DNA from: Oscillospiraceae bacterium
GTDB lineage: Bacteria; Bacillota; Clostridia; Oscillospirales; Oscillospiraceae
Direction of reading: 5' to 3'
Length of the DNA: 64,000 bases
Assembly: GCA_009785525.1 (NCBI GenBank)
Contig: WQWC01000001.1
Coordinates: 62,001-126,000 of the forward strand
The notes below the pieces were generated by a model that did no database searches, was not told where the DNA came from, and saw only the letters and a program-made list of their open reading frames with translations. Below are positions 43,801-52,494 of this stretch, piece by piece; position 1 is the first letter of the stretch; every line of letters begins with the position of its first letter. Position numbers and translations under genes: made by a program.

Positions 43801-45655
43801 GCGCATCAGGAGTCATGGCATACACAAGCTCATACGCCATCGTGTTATCCGCGTTAAAAATCCGCACGAAGATATCGTTGACCGTTACCCACGACCCCCT
43901 GGCCAGAGTGTTGTTCCAGCCCGGAGGCGGTGTGAAAACATGGAAATGAGCCTGTCCGCCTGCGTTAAAGTCTTTCCTGTACCCATGCTCACCACCGGCC
44001 ATGTTGGAACCCATGTACCACGAGTAATCATCGCCGTCGATCAGTCGCTCGTCTTGTCCGATTACTCCCAAGTCAACGTAATTCTGGAAAGTGGCGGGGT
44101 TCGTCCAGTCAATATCCGCCCAGATCACGTTGGTGTGAATCATCGGTATCATCGCGCCGGGTACATCGCTCGGCGCTAAATCATTCCAATCAGGCACCAG
44201 ATTGACGATCGTCGGCTGATCCATACTTGGTGCGCCAGCCGCACCCCACCAGTCATCCGGCACTTCTTCCAATCCCATCAGCGCTTTTGAGCCGTATGGG
44301 GAAGCAAACAAACCCGGTTGATCGTTGACGACCATCATAAGTCCGGGCGCCATGGCGATATACGGGAGCGTTATTCTCGAACCATCAGCTTCGTTAATGA
44401 AGATCAGGCCGACATTGCTCACTGTATACCATTGGCCATAAAGTGTTTCCAGGAAAGTCCCCCCAAAAGCATCAAACCGGTGGATCAACATCTCGCCGGT
44501 GGACCAGATCCTCATAACGGATCTGCCGAAGCCAATGAAGTCGCCCGCCCATACATGATTATAGAGCCTTGCATTTGCACCGGGTATACCTAATTGAGAG
44601 ATTACCTCACTATACCACTCATCCCAATGCTCCTGGCTGAAATCTGTTGCCCATCTGAAATCACGGTGTGTGACGGGGTATTCCGGACAATACATGACAG
44701 GACCGCGTATAAGCCACGGATACTCCATTCTGCTGATTGGCATACCTCCCCGAATAGTCTCGGGAACCGATGTGCGATCCACAGAGAGAGCTATACGGAA
44801 TCCGAGGCCGCCGTCTGAACCGTCAATAGAGCGTATCTGGCGGCCGGTAAGGTAACGGGTAAAATCAGATAACCCGGCATCATTAGATCCGCCGCGGCGT
44901 GTCTTTTGATTGTGGCGATGTCCTTCATCGCCGGAGGTGGGGTTAGTTGGGTTTGAGTCAAAGGGCAGTATATTCGGGCGGCCCGCGTTCCATGCATCCC
45001 ATACCCATTCTTCAACGCTGCCGGACATATCGAATATACCGAGAACGTTCGGCGCAAGGGAGCCAACAGGACCCTGCGGACCGGTGCGTGCCACACGGGA
45101 CATCACGTTACTCCCGGCAAAACGCAGCTGGCCGTGATTATATCCGGGATAGTCGGGGGCAGGTTGATTCCAGTTAACGCCGCCCTTAGCGGCATACTCC
45201 CATTCCGTCTCAGTCGGCAGACGGAACACATATCCTGTCAGCGCATATAGCCTGCCAAGGAAATGCTGTACTTCATACCAGTTAACACCTGTCCGTGGGT
45301 TTTGGTTATTTGGCCCGGTGCCCATAACCGCATTCCACAGCGCGTTCGTTACCACCGTTTGGCCTATGTAGAAACTGCTGACCGAAACGTTTGCAATCGG
45401 GGCAGTGTCATCCGGACCTTCTCCGGGCGTACCTTCCCAGCCAAGCGTAAACGAACCGCCTTCTACACGTACCATTGTGAATTCCTCAAGGAAATTAACT
45501 CCCGCAGATTGCGTGAAGCTTCCACTTGGCAGTGTCATACCATCCGGCAACGGTATTCCACCCGCAGCTGCCGACACCGTTAACGCAGGCAGCATAGCAA
45601 GCACCATCGCCACCATGAGAACCATTGGTAAAATCCGCTTTTTTAGTTTGTTCAT
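40868..45655 (-). CDS. Large SLH-anchored surface protein with FGE-like domain
   Basis: A 1,595-residue exported protein, unrecognised as a whole. Signal peptide to about residue 30 (ending LTVSAAA). Residues about 55-295 have the fold signature of formylglycine-generating enzyme (MVRVEGGSFTLG, FRLPTETEWEYAAKGG, RRGGSND, LGFRIA) but contain no Cys, so cannot be a standard FGE; such domains also serve as C-type-lectin-like binding modules. A middle domain is unknown; a Cys-rich patch CSCRTMCQSC lies near 705-740. InlB-type repeats (WTVTFNAHGG, WRVTFQLAGG, WTVTFNTHGG) fall at about 1015-1365, a Pro-rich linker at 1367-1412 and three SLH domains at 1413-1595 that bind the pyruvylated secondary wall polymer. 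AAGGAGG precedes the ATG. Confidence 0.88.
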   Translation of the reverse strand: MNKLKKRILPMVLMVAMVLAMLPALTVSAAAGGIPLPDGMTLPSGSFTQSAGVNFLEEFTMVRVEGGSFTLGWEGTPGEGPDDTAPIANVSVSSFYIGQTVVTNALWNAVMGTGPNNQNPRTGVNWYEVQHFLGRLYALTGYVFRLPTETEWEYAAKGGVNWNQPAPDYPGYNHGQLRFAGSNVMSRVARTGPQGPVGSLAPNVLGIFDMSGSVEEWVWDAWNAGRPNILPFDSNPTNPTSGDEGHRHNQKTRRGGSNDAGLSDFTRYLTGRQIRSIDGSDGGLGFRIALSVDRTSVPETIRGGMPISRMEYPWLIRGPVMYCPEYPVTHRDFRWATDFSQEHWDEWYSEVISQLGIPGANARLYNHVWAGDFIGFGRSVMRIWSTGEMLIHRFDAFGGTFLETLYGQWYTVSNVGLIFINEADGSRITLPYIAMAPGLMMVVNDQPGLFASPYGSKALMGLEEVPDDWWGAAGAPSMDQPTIVNLVPDWNDLAPSDVPGAMIPMIHTNVIWADIDWTNPATFQNYVDLGVIGQDERLIDGDDYSWYMGSNMAGGEHGYRKDFNAGGQAHFHVFTPPPGWNNTLARGSWVTVNDIFVRIFNADNTMAYELVYAMTPDAHVVGPGGTGEAWALRHITFESIGRGDQRAFTLTPNGLTFPGQAMIPGTNIPTPRAQPYDPVTAAPTIMDASTFRQAPPPPIMCPGLPGAGPCGDIIYECSCRTMCQSCERHVNNCGCDEMTRAWLAVQNVRLGLNPAAGLTAAGILSEIQDVFAAADPPILVIPSWHEAFDSDTLSGIILLTLGADTEYVVFSVAGLAGPVVWWFPGYMGQSFSLGAAPLPPGDPFLATINIPDGALVFGLFSGAFPNLTPFDPPDEITGVLRVNSIDDLVPGTWFATTGGAFNYVILMPNVWSWPDAMHAVPNRAGAPWPFEAPMTPGLETLLGVLPDGALIWELFDRVNPGFLPIPGPTEITGFTRVASPAEIVPGTWYSEFDLDGQGFGFLMLMPPTQQGLWTVTFNAHGGTPAPSQITGVEHNTTITLPTPPTRGQDEFLGWFTAATGGTEFTAATPVTGNTTLHAQWRVEAPTFFVTPGETVGGEPLVITITGLLDHWFFSPAFVVEWPPGSGTMIDIAAQNVLFIDTGGTISFNRETTLSRGGAPVPGSPFAADYVINMNAAMSNISVTLDDGTFVTFLYAPNPGPEWAGTVPNLPHNDFPGIIRPHFPSPYTWRVTFQLAGGTHVSGQLVQILLTGGNASLPVVTPPVGFTFGGWYPAGSYNNVTADITITAVWNAIPQLDTWTVTFNTHGGTAVAPITGVTDGTTITLPEAPTRGQDTFLGWFTAATGGVAFTANTPVTADITVYAQWYVATQLPQPPIGPGVTLPPPLPPQPPAPPTPPTPPQPPLPDDDDLPPAFPFVDVAAAAWYRDYVQTVWENALFQGTAANLFSTQANMTRAMFAQALANLEGVDLTAYADRSPTFGDVAPGAWYFPAVEWAAQVGVVLGVGEGNFAPSRPITREQKAVMIYRHTEIMGISLPQGEAVDFADQYAVSYWAVDAVHAIKAAGIITGHPDGRFAPMDTATRAQVAAVFARLWQHV

Positions 45656-45870
45656 AACATGCCTCCTTAAAAATATTTTCCACAGTAATTTCCCGGAATT
45701 GCGCCCACTATTTTCAGCCGTTTTTCTTAGGTTGCGGCATCCGTGGTTTTTATAGTCCTCCTCTCCTGATATCTTTAGTTTATAATTAAGCTCATTTAAA
45801 TGAACCTGATTACACCCTGGATTTAAACGGGTTTTTCAAAAGATACACCTTTTGACATGGGCATTTGTTA
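45656..45870 (-). promoter_or_regulatory. Long structured leader of the SLH gene
   Basis: About 215 nt between the predicted transcription start and the SLH gene. A nested structure is seen: ACCAC/GTGGG closing an inner GCCG/CGGC (about 45696-45750). TCATTTAAATGA is a perfect palindrome (about 45793-45804). No riboswitch family was recognised. 45656-46034 holds no gene. Confidence 0.4.
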
Positions 45871-45876
45871 CCATGA

Positions 45877-45905
45877 AGTTTAGCACAACCTTACTACCAT
45901 GTCAA
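45877..45905 (-). promoter_or_regulatory. SLH gene promoter
   Basis: Minus strand: -35 TTGACA (45900-45905), 17-bp spacer, -10 TAAACT (45877-45882) with extended TGC. Confidence 0.6.
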
Positions 45906-46034
45906 TTAATTTCACCGCATTTTTGTATAATTTGTCTTGCAGAAGAAAGGTGATGGCCTAATATATTACGTCTATTTGCAATTTCACCATTTAACACACT
46001 AAAGCGCTATAGCATTGTTGTGCAAAATTACGGC

Positions 46035-46063
46035 TTGACGTCTATCCGTTGGAGGAGTACAAT
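46035..46063 (+). promoter_or_regulatory. TrpXYZ-type operon promoter
   Basis: -35 TTGACG (46035-46040), 17-bp spacer, -10 TACAAT (46058-46063). No T-box was recognised in the short leader. Confidence 0.65.
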
Positions 46064-46100
46064 AACTAAAGTATTTTTGATTTATAGGGAGGATAGGACG

Positions 46101-47081
46101 ATGAAAAAAACACGCAGAATACTTTCTCTGCTGATAGTTGTGGCACTCGCTTCACTCGGGCTGGCCGCTTGCAACGGGGACACTGCCGATGAACAAGTCT
46201 TTCAGATCGGCATAATCAACTTTCTGGAGCATCCGGCACTTTCCGCTGCATATCAAGGCTTTTTGTCCGTTTTTGAGGAACAAGGGATTAACGCGGAGTT
46301 TGACTATCAAAACGCCCAGCGCGATGCCGCGACGCTTGCAACCATTGCCGACCGGTTTGTTAACAACGATGTAGATTTGGTTTTGGCCATTGCCACACCC
46401 AGCGTTCAAGCCATGCACACAGCAACCTACACGATCCCGATTGTTGGCACCGCTATCACCACCTACGTGGGGGCAGGGGTTGTATACAGCAACGAAGCGC
46501 CCGGCACAAACGTCACCGGCGCATCTGATATGAATCCAATTGAGGCTCAAATCGATATGATTTTCGATTTTGTCCCGCACCTGCAAACAATTGGGATCAT
46601 ATACTCATCCAATGAAACGAACGCCGTGTACCAGGCAGGAATCGCGATAGCCTATGCAGAGTCTTTGGGCCTCACTGTAGAAGTCGGCACCGTGACCGCT
46701 ACCGCCGAGGTTCAGCAGAACGCGCTGTCAATCGCAAACCGCGTAGATGCTATCTGGATTCCCACCGACAACACCCACGCCGACGCCATGCCTATCATAG
46801 GGCAAGTTTCGATTGATACGGGCGTGCCTGTGTTCCCCGGTGAAGAGAACATGGTAATGAACGGCGGCATCGCTACATTGAGCATCGACTATTTCGAGCT
46901 TGGCCGCCAATCCGGCCTGCTGGCGATTGAGATTCTGCTTCATGGCGGCAATCCGGCCACAACGCCGATTGTTTTCGGTAAGGATTTGAGCTTGGAATAC
47001 GTTGTCAACGGCTTCATGGTGGAAGCGTTGGGAATCACTGTTCCAGAACGGTTCATGGGCGCTATTGAGTTCCCGGAATAA
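46101..47081 (+). CDS. ABC transporter substrate-binding lipoprotein (TrpX type)
   Basis: A 326-residue lipoprotein from ATG 46101 (GGGAGG upstream; the frame opens earlier at 46020). The signal sequence ends in LGLAAC with Cys24 as lipid anchor. The body (FQIGIINFLEHPAL, AIATPSVQAM, GASDMNPIEAQIDM) is the ABC_sub_bind/TrpX family, whose members bind tryptophan or tyrosine; others in the family bind different ligands, so the substrate is only a guess. Confidence 0.9.
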   Translation: MKKTRRILSLLIVVALASLGLAACNGDTADEQVFQIGIINFLEHPALSAAYQGFLSVFEEQGINAEFDYQNAQRDAATLATIADRFVNNDVDLVLAIATPSVQAMHTATYTIPIVGTAITTYVGAGVVYSNEAPGTNVTGASDMNPIEAQIDMIFDFVPHLQTIGIIYSSNETNAVYQAGIAIAYAESLGLTVEVGTVTATAEVQQNALSIANRVDAIWIPTDNTHADAMPIIGQVSIDTGVPVFPGEENMVMNGGIATLSIDYFELGRQSGLLAIEILLHGGNPATTPIVFGKDLSLEYVVNGFMVEALGITVPERFMGAIEFPE

Positions 47082-47090
47082 TATCACCCT

Positions 47091-47139
47091 GTAGGGGCGA
47101 ACATCGTTCGACCGCGTGCAGGCGACAGGCCGTCCCTAC
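47091..47139. repeat. GTAGGGGCG dispersed repeat, copy 6
   Basis: Starts GTAGGGGCGAACATC and ends GGCCGTCCCTAC. It lies inside the transporter operon between the binding protein and permease genes. Confidence 0.65.
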
Positions 47140-47237
47140 ATATACAATATTAGTTACACACTTTAAGCGTCCGCATTGGCGGGCGCTTGGAGTGCGTTTG
47201 AATCGAAACGATTAAAAATAAAGGAGTATCCGCGCTT

Positions 47238-48149
47238 ATGCTCATAATTCAAGGGGCCGTATCATTGGGCCTCATCTTCTCACTTATGGCCATGGGGGTC
47301 TATCTCACTTTCCGGGTTCTCGAAATGCCCGATTTATCCGCCGAGGGTTCGATAATTCTGGGCGCGGGAACGGCCGCCAGATTGGTTTCCGGCGGAGTTA
47401 ACCCCTTTTTTGCAACGATCATTGCAACGGTTGTCGGCTGCACCGCCGGCCTTGTAACAGGAGTGCTGCACACTAAATTTAAAATCCCGCCGATATTGGC
47501 AGGGATTTTGACAATGGTCGCCTCATACTCCGTTGTTATCCGCATAATGGGTACGTCCAACATCCCGCTCTTGCCGCACGGGCCGAACCGAGTAACGTCG
47601 GTTTTTACGTTTTTGCAGGAAACGGGCCTCTCCCGCCAAGCCTCAATCATTTTATTTAGCGCCGTCATGGTGGTTGTGGTCGGTGTGGTTCTGTACTGCT
47701 TTCTCGGTACGGAGGCCGGCAGTGCAATGCGCGCCACAGGGAATAACCGGCAAATGGTTAAAGCGCAAGGCATAAACACCGACGCTATGGTTATATTATG
47801 CCTTATGATTTCCAACGGACTGATCGGCCTTTCCGGAGCGCTTTGGTCGCAGCAACAGGGCTTTGCCTCTGTTGATATGGGAACAGGCACCATTGTTATC
47901 GGGCTTGCGTCGGTTATAATAGCGGAGGTGCTGTTCCGTGTCCGCAGAGTCTGGGCAAGACTTATCACACTGGTAGCGGGGTCGATCATCTACCGGATGA
48001 TAATAGCGCTGGCGCTGAACCTTGACTTCCTGTCACCTACCGACTTGCGGTTGCTTACAGCCATAATTGTCGCCATCGCGCTGACACTGCCGCTTATTGT
48101 TGAAAAAGTTTCAAAGCCCGTTGAAAAAACCAAAGGCCGGAGGAAGTAA
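47238..48149 (+). CDS. ABC transporter permease (TrpY type)
   Basis: A 303-residue inner-membrane permease with eight or more hydrophobic segments. GSAMRATGNNRQMVKAQGIN is the cytoplasmic coupling loop of branched-chain/TrpY-type permeases. AAAGGAG precedes the ATG. Second gene of the three-gene importer. Confidence 0.92.
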   Translation: MLIIQGAVSLGLIFSLMAMGVYLTFRVLEMPDLSAEGSIILGAGTAARLVSGGVNPFFATIIATVVGCTAGLVTGVLHTKFKIPPILAGILTMVASYSVVIRIMGTSNIPLLPHGPNRVTSVFTFLQETGLSRQASIILFSAVMVVVVGVVLYCFLGTEAGSAMRATGNNRQMVKAQGINTDAMVILCLMISNGLIGLSGALWSQQQGFASVDMGTGTIVIGLASVIIAEVLFRVRRVWARLITLVAGSIIYRMIIALALNLDFLSPTDLRLLTAIIVAIALTLPLIVEKVSKPVEKTKGRRK

Positions 48150-48151
48150 TA

Positions 48152-48946
48152 ATGCTGCATATAGAGAACTTAAACAAGACGTTTAATCCCGGCACACCGA
48201 TAGAAAATCACGTGTTGCGCGGCGTATCGCTGCACTTAGAAGAGGGCGATTATGTCACGTTAATCGGCGGCAACGGAGCAGGGAAAAGTACGCTGCTCAG
48301 CGGTGTCGCGGGAACTTTTTTACCTGATACCGGTACAATCACAATAGGCGGCACCGAGGTGACAAATTTGCCGGAGCATAGGCGCGCCGTCTATCTGGGC
48401 CGTGTATTCCAGGATCCGATGACAGGTACAGCGGCCAATATGAATATTGAAGAAAACATGGCCCTCGCCTATCGCCGCGGCAAACGGCGCGGATTGGGCT
48501 GGTATATCAAGTCTAAGGAGAGAGAACTGTACAGAGAGCGTCTGTCCACGCTGGAACTGGGGCTGGAAGACCGCCTAACCGATAAAGTCGGCTTATTATC
48601 CGGCGGACAGAGACAAGCACTGACGCTTGTTATGGCCACCTTGAAGCAACCACGAGTGCTGTTGCTGGACGAACACACGGCGGCACTGGACCCCAAGACC
48701 GCGCCGAAAGTGCTGGCGATAGGTACGAAGATAATCAAAGAACTCAACCTAACCACAATGATGGTAACCCACAATATGCGGGACGCCATCTACCACGGCA
48801 ACCGCCTGATTATGATGAGCGGCGGCCGAATCGTACTGGACATTTCCGGCGACGAAAAGCAAAAGCTGACGGTGGAAGAGCTGGTGGCAAAATTCAGCCT
48901 GGCAAGCGATGAGGAATTCACGGGAGATCAAGCGTTGCTGGGGTAA
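48152..48946 (+). CDS. ABC transporter ATP-binding protein (TrpZ type)
   Basis: A 264-residue ATPase: Walker A GGNGAGKST, signature LSGGQRQALT, Walker B VLLLDEHTAALD (His after Glu, in place of the usual Pro), H-loop VTHNMRDA. It starts 2 nt after the permease stop with GGAGG 8 nt upstream. Forms an importer with the two genes before it. Confidence 0.93.
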   Translation: MLHIENLNKTFNPGTPIENHVLRGVSLHLEEGDYVTLIGGNGAGKSTLLSGVAGTFLPDTGTITIGGTEVTNLPEHRRAVYLGRVFQDPMTGTAANMNIEENMALAYRRGKRRGLGWYIKSKERELYRERLSTLELGLEDRLTDKVGLLSGGQRQALTLVMATLKQPRVLLLDEHTAALDPKTAPKVLAIGTKIIKELNLTTMMVTHNMRDAIYHGNRLIMMSGGRIVLDISGDEKQKLTVEELVAKFSLASDEEFTGDQALLG

Positions 48947-48952
48947 TACCCT

Positions 48953-49030
48953 GTATGGGACGATGGCAATCGTCCCGATAAACATGGAAAAAGGTCAAAT
49001 ACCGTGAGGCATTGTGCTTCACGGTATTTG
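48953..49030. terminator. Repeat fragment and terminator after the importer operon
   Basis: A short repeat-family hairpin (GGGACGATGGCAATCGTCCC, about 48957-48976) is followed by AAATACCGTGA (48997-49007) pairing with TCACGGTATTT (49019-49029). The second hairpin lies between convergent genes and is the likely terminator for both. Confidence 0.65.
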
Positions 49031-49054
49031 CTGTTTTCACCAAAGGCTATCGAC

Positions 49055-51055
49055 TTACCTGCCGTCAAGCATATCCAGCAACTCCGAATCAGCCGAGTTG
49101 AAGAAGAACACGCCTTGTACAAACTCCCCGCTGTGCGTTTCAAGGTGAAAGTTGAAACTGAAGTGCGCCCGATCTCTGTCCACCGGAACGCCTCTCTGGA
49201 CTGCAATTACCTGTTCAAGCAATTCCGTGACTTCTGGATTCTCAGTGTCAACGGAATGACGCCTTGGGTGACCGCCTGACTCGTATTCATTGATACTCGC
49301 CCCAAACCACCGGGCGTTAGAGGATTGCAATTCGTCAAAATACCACCTGGCATTCTCGTAATTTTCTGCGTTGATATAATGGATAAACATGTCCGCCGTA
49401 CGTGGGGTAAGACCTGTAATTAGATAGCTACTACGATACGTGTCACCCCTGATAAAGCCGTGCGCTTCAATGTGGCCGTAAATATTGTGTGGAGAAGACG
49501 ACTGCCACGGCGGTATGGCGTTTAAGGGGAAGTCATTCCATGTGGCAACATCCAACGCTGAGACTTCTTCAAGTAGTGTTGCATATATGTTCCGCATAGC
49601 CTCTTCCGAAAGATTCTCCGCCCACAGCGATTCCGGATTTTCCGGCAAGGTCATGGCTACTGCACGGAATTGCTCATTTTCGGACATTATTTCACCAAAT
49701 ACCTGCAATTCATTATCTAACAGCCAGATATTGCGCCGTATTGTCCGGCCGCGAGTCATCTCAAATTCGACAGCTAAACGTGACCCGAACCAATGAGTGT
49801 CTGCCTGGATGTCGGCAATGTTGCGGGAGAGTGCGTCCAGCAGCAGCGCGTTCAGCCGTTCGTCTTCCAGAGACAACTCCCTCAGCCTGTGCTCTTCATA
49901 GCTCATGGTCTCCATGCTGAATGAAGTTTGTACCCTCACCGCCGCAACGTTGTCTGTGTCAATCCGCCTGTTGAGGACCACATGCGAAGTTGCCATCACC
50001 CCTGCCGCAAAGACGATATTCAGCAGCACCAGAATCCCAAGCCCCGGCAGGGCTTTGAGTATGTTTGAAAGTTTCCGCGTCGTGATAAGCTCATACGCAA
50101 AGTAGGCAATCACCGCGATGATATACAGCGCAAGTATCCCGGTCCAATCAGTCCGGTGAGTCTGTCTGGCATTGAGTAGTATCATCATAGTGGCCGGGAT
50201 GCACACAACAAAGGCAATCAGCACACGTATAATCGTCTGGACAATCTTGTTCGGCGCGGGTGAGCCTGCCGTTTCGCTCTTGCGCCGCTTAAACAGAATA
50301 ACCGCAATCGCGAGGTATATAACCGCCAGCACGACTGTATACAACGTGCCTCTTATAAACAGTTGGTCGATATTGCCGCCGTCAAAAGCGCTGAACATGA
50401 AGTTGAATGGTATATTGATAAAACCCAGAATCCCCAAACTTTCAGGGGCTATCACCCGGACGCTGTCGATCACAGCCGAGGTAAAAGTCATCATTATAGT
50501 ACGCGGCAGGAACAGGATCAAAAGCGCCGTGATGATGTTTGAAAACATGCCACCGGTGATGCTCATTGCAATCAGCGTGGCCGCGACAACAAGCAAGCAC
50601 CCGACACTCAACCCCAGCATCACAAGCAGGACTGAGGTTATATTCACAATGACATACGGAACAAAAGCGTAGATTATTAAGGTAACAGCGGTGCAGAGCC
50701 ATATCCCGCCGATCACCCATGTCAGAATCGCGGCAGTGAACGACGCGAACAGACTCTCCCTTTTATGCGGTATACTGTGATAGAAATCGCTGCGATTGCG
50801 CTTGTTCAGGAATGAGAACAGGAACAGCGTCAAAATCGGTGCGAAGGCGATCATTGAGATAATCAGTACCGGATTTGCGTCAAATCCATTGATTACCGTT
50901 ATTCCGGGTGAGAAGCCGCGCCGTATGGATTCCGCATGGCGCGAGATGTTGGAAACCGGTATCAAAACCGCGCCCAGCATCATAATGGCGATGAACAACG
51001 CTGACAGCGGCAGGGATTTCCGCAATCCCTCTTTGTATAGATTAAAGCTGAACAT
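49055..51055 (-). CDS. ABC-2 type permease with large external domain
   Basis: About 666 residues from ATG 51055 (GGAGGAGG upstream; the frame extends to 51208 inside the ATPase gene). The first half has six or so membrane helices; SDFYHSIPHKRESLFAS is the cytoplasmic loop typical of the clostridial DUF6449-like permeases. The second half (about 380-666) is a large extracytoplasmic domain. It overlaps the ATPase gene by 14 nt; with the GntR regulator it forms a YtrA-type exporter operon, a kind often induced by cell-envelope antibiotics. Confidence 0.85.
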   Translation of the reverse strand: MFSFNLYKEGLRKSLPLSALFIAIMMLGAVLIPVSNISRHAESIRRGFSPGITVINGFDANPVLIISMIAFAPILTLFLFSFLNKRNRSDFYHSIPHKRESLFASFTAAILTWVIGGIWLCTAVTLIIYAFVPYVIVNITSVLLVMLGLSVGCLLVVAATLIAMSITGGMFSNIITALLILFLPRTIMMTFTSAVIDSVRVIAPESLGILGFINIPFNFMFSAFDGGNIDQLFIRGTLYTVVLAVIYLAIAVILFKRRKSETAGSPAPNKIVQTIIRVLIAFVVCIPATMMILLNARQTHRTDWTGILALYIIAVIAYFAYELITTRKLSNILKALPGLGILVLLNIVFAAGVMATSHVVLNRRIDTDNVAAVRVQTSFSMETMSYEEHRLRELSLEDERLNALLLDALSRNIADIQADTHWFGSRLAVEFEMTRGRTIRRNIWLLDNELQVFGEIMSENEQFRAVAMTLPENPESLWAENLSEEAMRNIYATLLEEVSALDVATWNDFPLNAIPPWQSSSPHNIYGHIEAHGFIRGDTYRSSYLITGLTPRTADMFIHYINAENYENARWYFDELQSSNARWFGASINEYESGGHPRRHSVDTENPEVTELLEQVIAVQRGVPVDRDRAHFSFNFHLETHSGEFVQGVFFFNSADSELLDMLDGR

Positions 51056-51962
51056 CTTTATCCTCCTCCAGTATGTTTTCAAAAGCATAGCCCAGCGCTT
51101 GCATTTCGTAAATAAAGACCTCTTCCAGCGAAAGCGGAAGTATATCAAGCAGAACGGGGGACTTCGTCTCCAAGAATTCTTTCGTCCTCTCCCGGTCTCC
51201 CCTGACAATGAAGTTTGACACAGAGCCTTTTTTCGAGAAGTTCAGGATATCAAGCCCCTCAAAGCGCTCTTGATCATACGCATCTAAAAACGCCACCTGG
51301 ATTTTAAACAGCGATGTCTTTAAGTTCTGCACGTCCGACTCAAAGACAATGCCGCCCTGATACAGAAGTGCCAGCTGGTCGCAGGTATCCTCAAGCTCCC
51401 GCAGACTGTGCGAGGTGATTATTGCTGTCGTGCCCCGGTCCAGAACCTGTTGGGTGATCAAGTTTTTCACTAGATTGCGCACCACGGGGTCCAGGCCATC
51501 AAACGTCTCATCGAAGAAGATGTACTCCGGGTTGGTGCAAAGCGCCAGAATCGTCGCCGCTTGGCGGCGCATACCTTTTGAAAACGTGTTGATATTGACT
51601 TTCGGGTTTAATTTGAACAGCTCAGTGAGCTCCATAAAACGCGCGTTGTCAAAGTCTGCGTAAATTGAGCTATACAGCGATGCCATTCGTTTCATTGATG
51701 AGTTTGCCAGGAAATAAAGCTCATCGGGGACATAGGCAAGCTTTCGTTTAATGACAGGGTTTTCGTATACCGGTTCCCCATCAAGTGTGATACCGCCCTC
51801 GTCCGCTTTATAAACGCCGGTAATAAGCCGCAAAAACGTGGATTTCCCCGCGCCGTTAGAACCGATCAGTCCGTATATACAGCCTTTCGGAATCTCACAG
51901 CTGACGCTGGAGACAGCCCGGAAGCCATTGAATTTCTTCGTCAAGTTTTCGGCTTTAATCAT
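51042..51962 (-). CDS. ABC transporter ATP-binding protein (YtrB/BcrA type)
   Basis: About 306 residues. ATG 51962 is preferred: it lies 9 nt after GGAGG, whereas the ATG at 51971 abuts that site. Walker A GSNGAGKST, signature FSKGMRRQA, Walker B YIFFDETFDGLD. Its start overlaps the end of the GntR gene by 8 nt. Energises the downstream permease. Confidence 0.92.
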   Translation of the reverse strand: MIKAENLTKKFNGFRAVSSVSCEIPKGCIYGLIGSNGAGKSTFLRLITGVYKADEGGITLDGEPVYENPVIKRKLAYVPDELYFLANSSMKRMASLYSSIYADFDNARFMELTELFKLNPKVNINTFSKGMRRQAATILALCTNPEYIFFDETFDGLDPVVRNLVKNLITQQVLDRGTTAIITSHSLRELEDTCDQLALLYQGGIVFESDVQNLKTSLFKIQVAFLDAYDQERFEGLDILNFSKKGSVSNFIVRGDRERTKEFLETKSPVLLDILPLSLEEVFIYEMQALGYAFENILEEDKDVQL

Positions 51963-52338
51963 TCTCTTCATCCTCCGTGTATTGGTCGTTTATAATTGTG
52001 ATTAGCCTGTCTTTTTCAACCCTGCACAGCATAAGCTCCGCGACTAATCTTTTTAAATCGGCAAAATACATGCTGGTTCTCCTCTCTTTTAGCGCCGAGA
52101 CGCCGTTTTCACTGACAAACGCACCCCGCCCGGGCGCGGTGACGATGACGCCGCTGCGTTCCAGTTCCGTATAGGCTCGCTGAACTGTGTTGGGGTTGAC
52201 ATTGAGTTCAATAGACATACTGCGGACTGACGGCAGCTTATCGCCGCTATTCAGCACCCCGGTCAAAACATACTTCTCAACTTGCCGTACAATCTGCTCA
52301 TAAACAGCCTGCCGCGACTGATTATCGATTTGGTACAT
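51955..52338 (-). CDS. GntR family regulator, YtrA type
   Basis: A 127-residue regulator from ATG 52338 (AAAGGAGG 7 nt upstream). The winged helix spans about residues 10-75 (VYEQIVRQVEKYVLTG, LPSVRSMSIELNVNPNTVQRAY, GRGAFV) with a short C-terminal dimerisation helix, the YtrA subgroup. It is the first gene of the exporter operon and should repress its own promoter. A dyad GTGTTA...TAGTAC (about 52360-52378), between the -10 and the start codon, is a candidate operator. Confidence 0.92.
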   Translation of the reverse strand: MYQIDNQSRQAVYEQIVRQVEKYVLTGVLNSGDKLPSVRSMSIELNVNPNTVQRAYTELERSGVIVTAPGRGAFVSENGVSALKERRTSMYFADLKRLVAELMLCRVEKDRLITIINDQYTEDEEND

Positions 52339-52378
52339 ATGGACCCTCCTTTCTAATTGTGTTAGATATAATAGTACG

Positions 52379-52407
52379 GTTATAGCACATGGGCTGAAGA
52401 TTGTCAA
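52379..52407 (-). promoter_or_regulatory. GntR/ABC exporter promoter
   Basis: Minus strand: -35 TTGACA (52402-52407), 17-bp spacer, -10 TATAAC (52379-52384) with extended TGC. The best promoter in the window by consensus. Confidence 0.75.
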
Positions 52408-52460
52408 GTAGTTTTTGAATAAATATCCCCCGGCTGGCCGGAGGTTCTCCGCTAACAATA

Positions 52461-52494
52461 AAAAAGCAAGGCAAAAATCATTGCCTTGCTGAAG
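52461..52494 (-). terminator. Terminator of the kinase-like gene
   Basis: AGCAAGGCAA pairs with TTGCCTTGCT, followed by TTTTTTATT on the minus strand. The stem includes the last codons and stop of the gene. Confidence 0.85.

Noticed and set aside
41000..45500. Diversity-generating retroelement target in the FGE-like domain
   Set aside because: The FGE fold is used by such systems, but no reverse transcriptase or template repeat is in the window.
45656..45905. c-di-GMP, fluoride or other named riboswitch in the SLH leader
   Set aside because: The conserved core bases of those families were not found; only a generic nested hairpin is supported.
46064..46100. T-box or Trp-sensing leader before the TrpX-type gene
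   Set aside because: The leader is only about 35 nt and lacks the T-box sequence.
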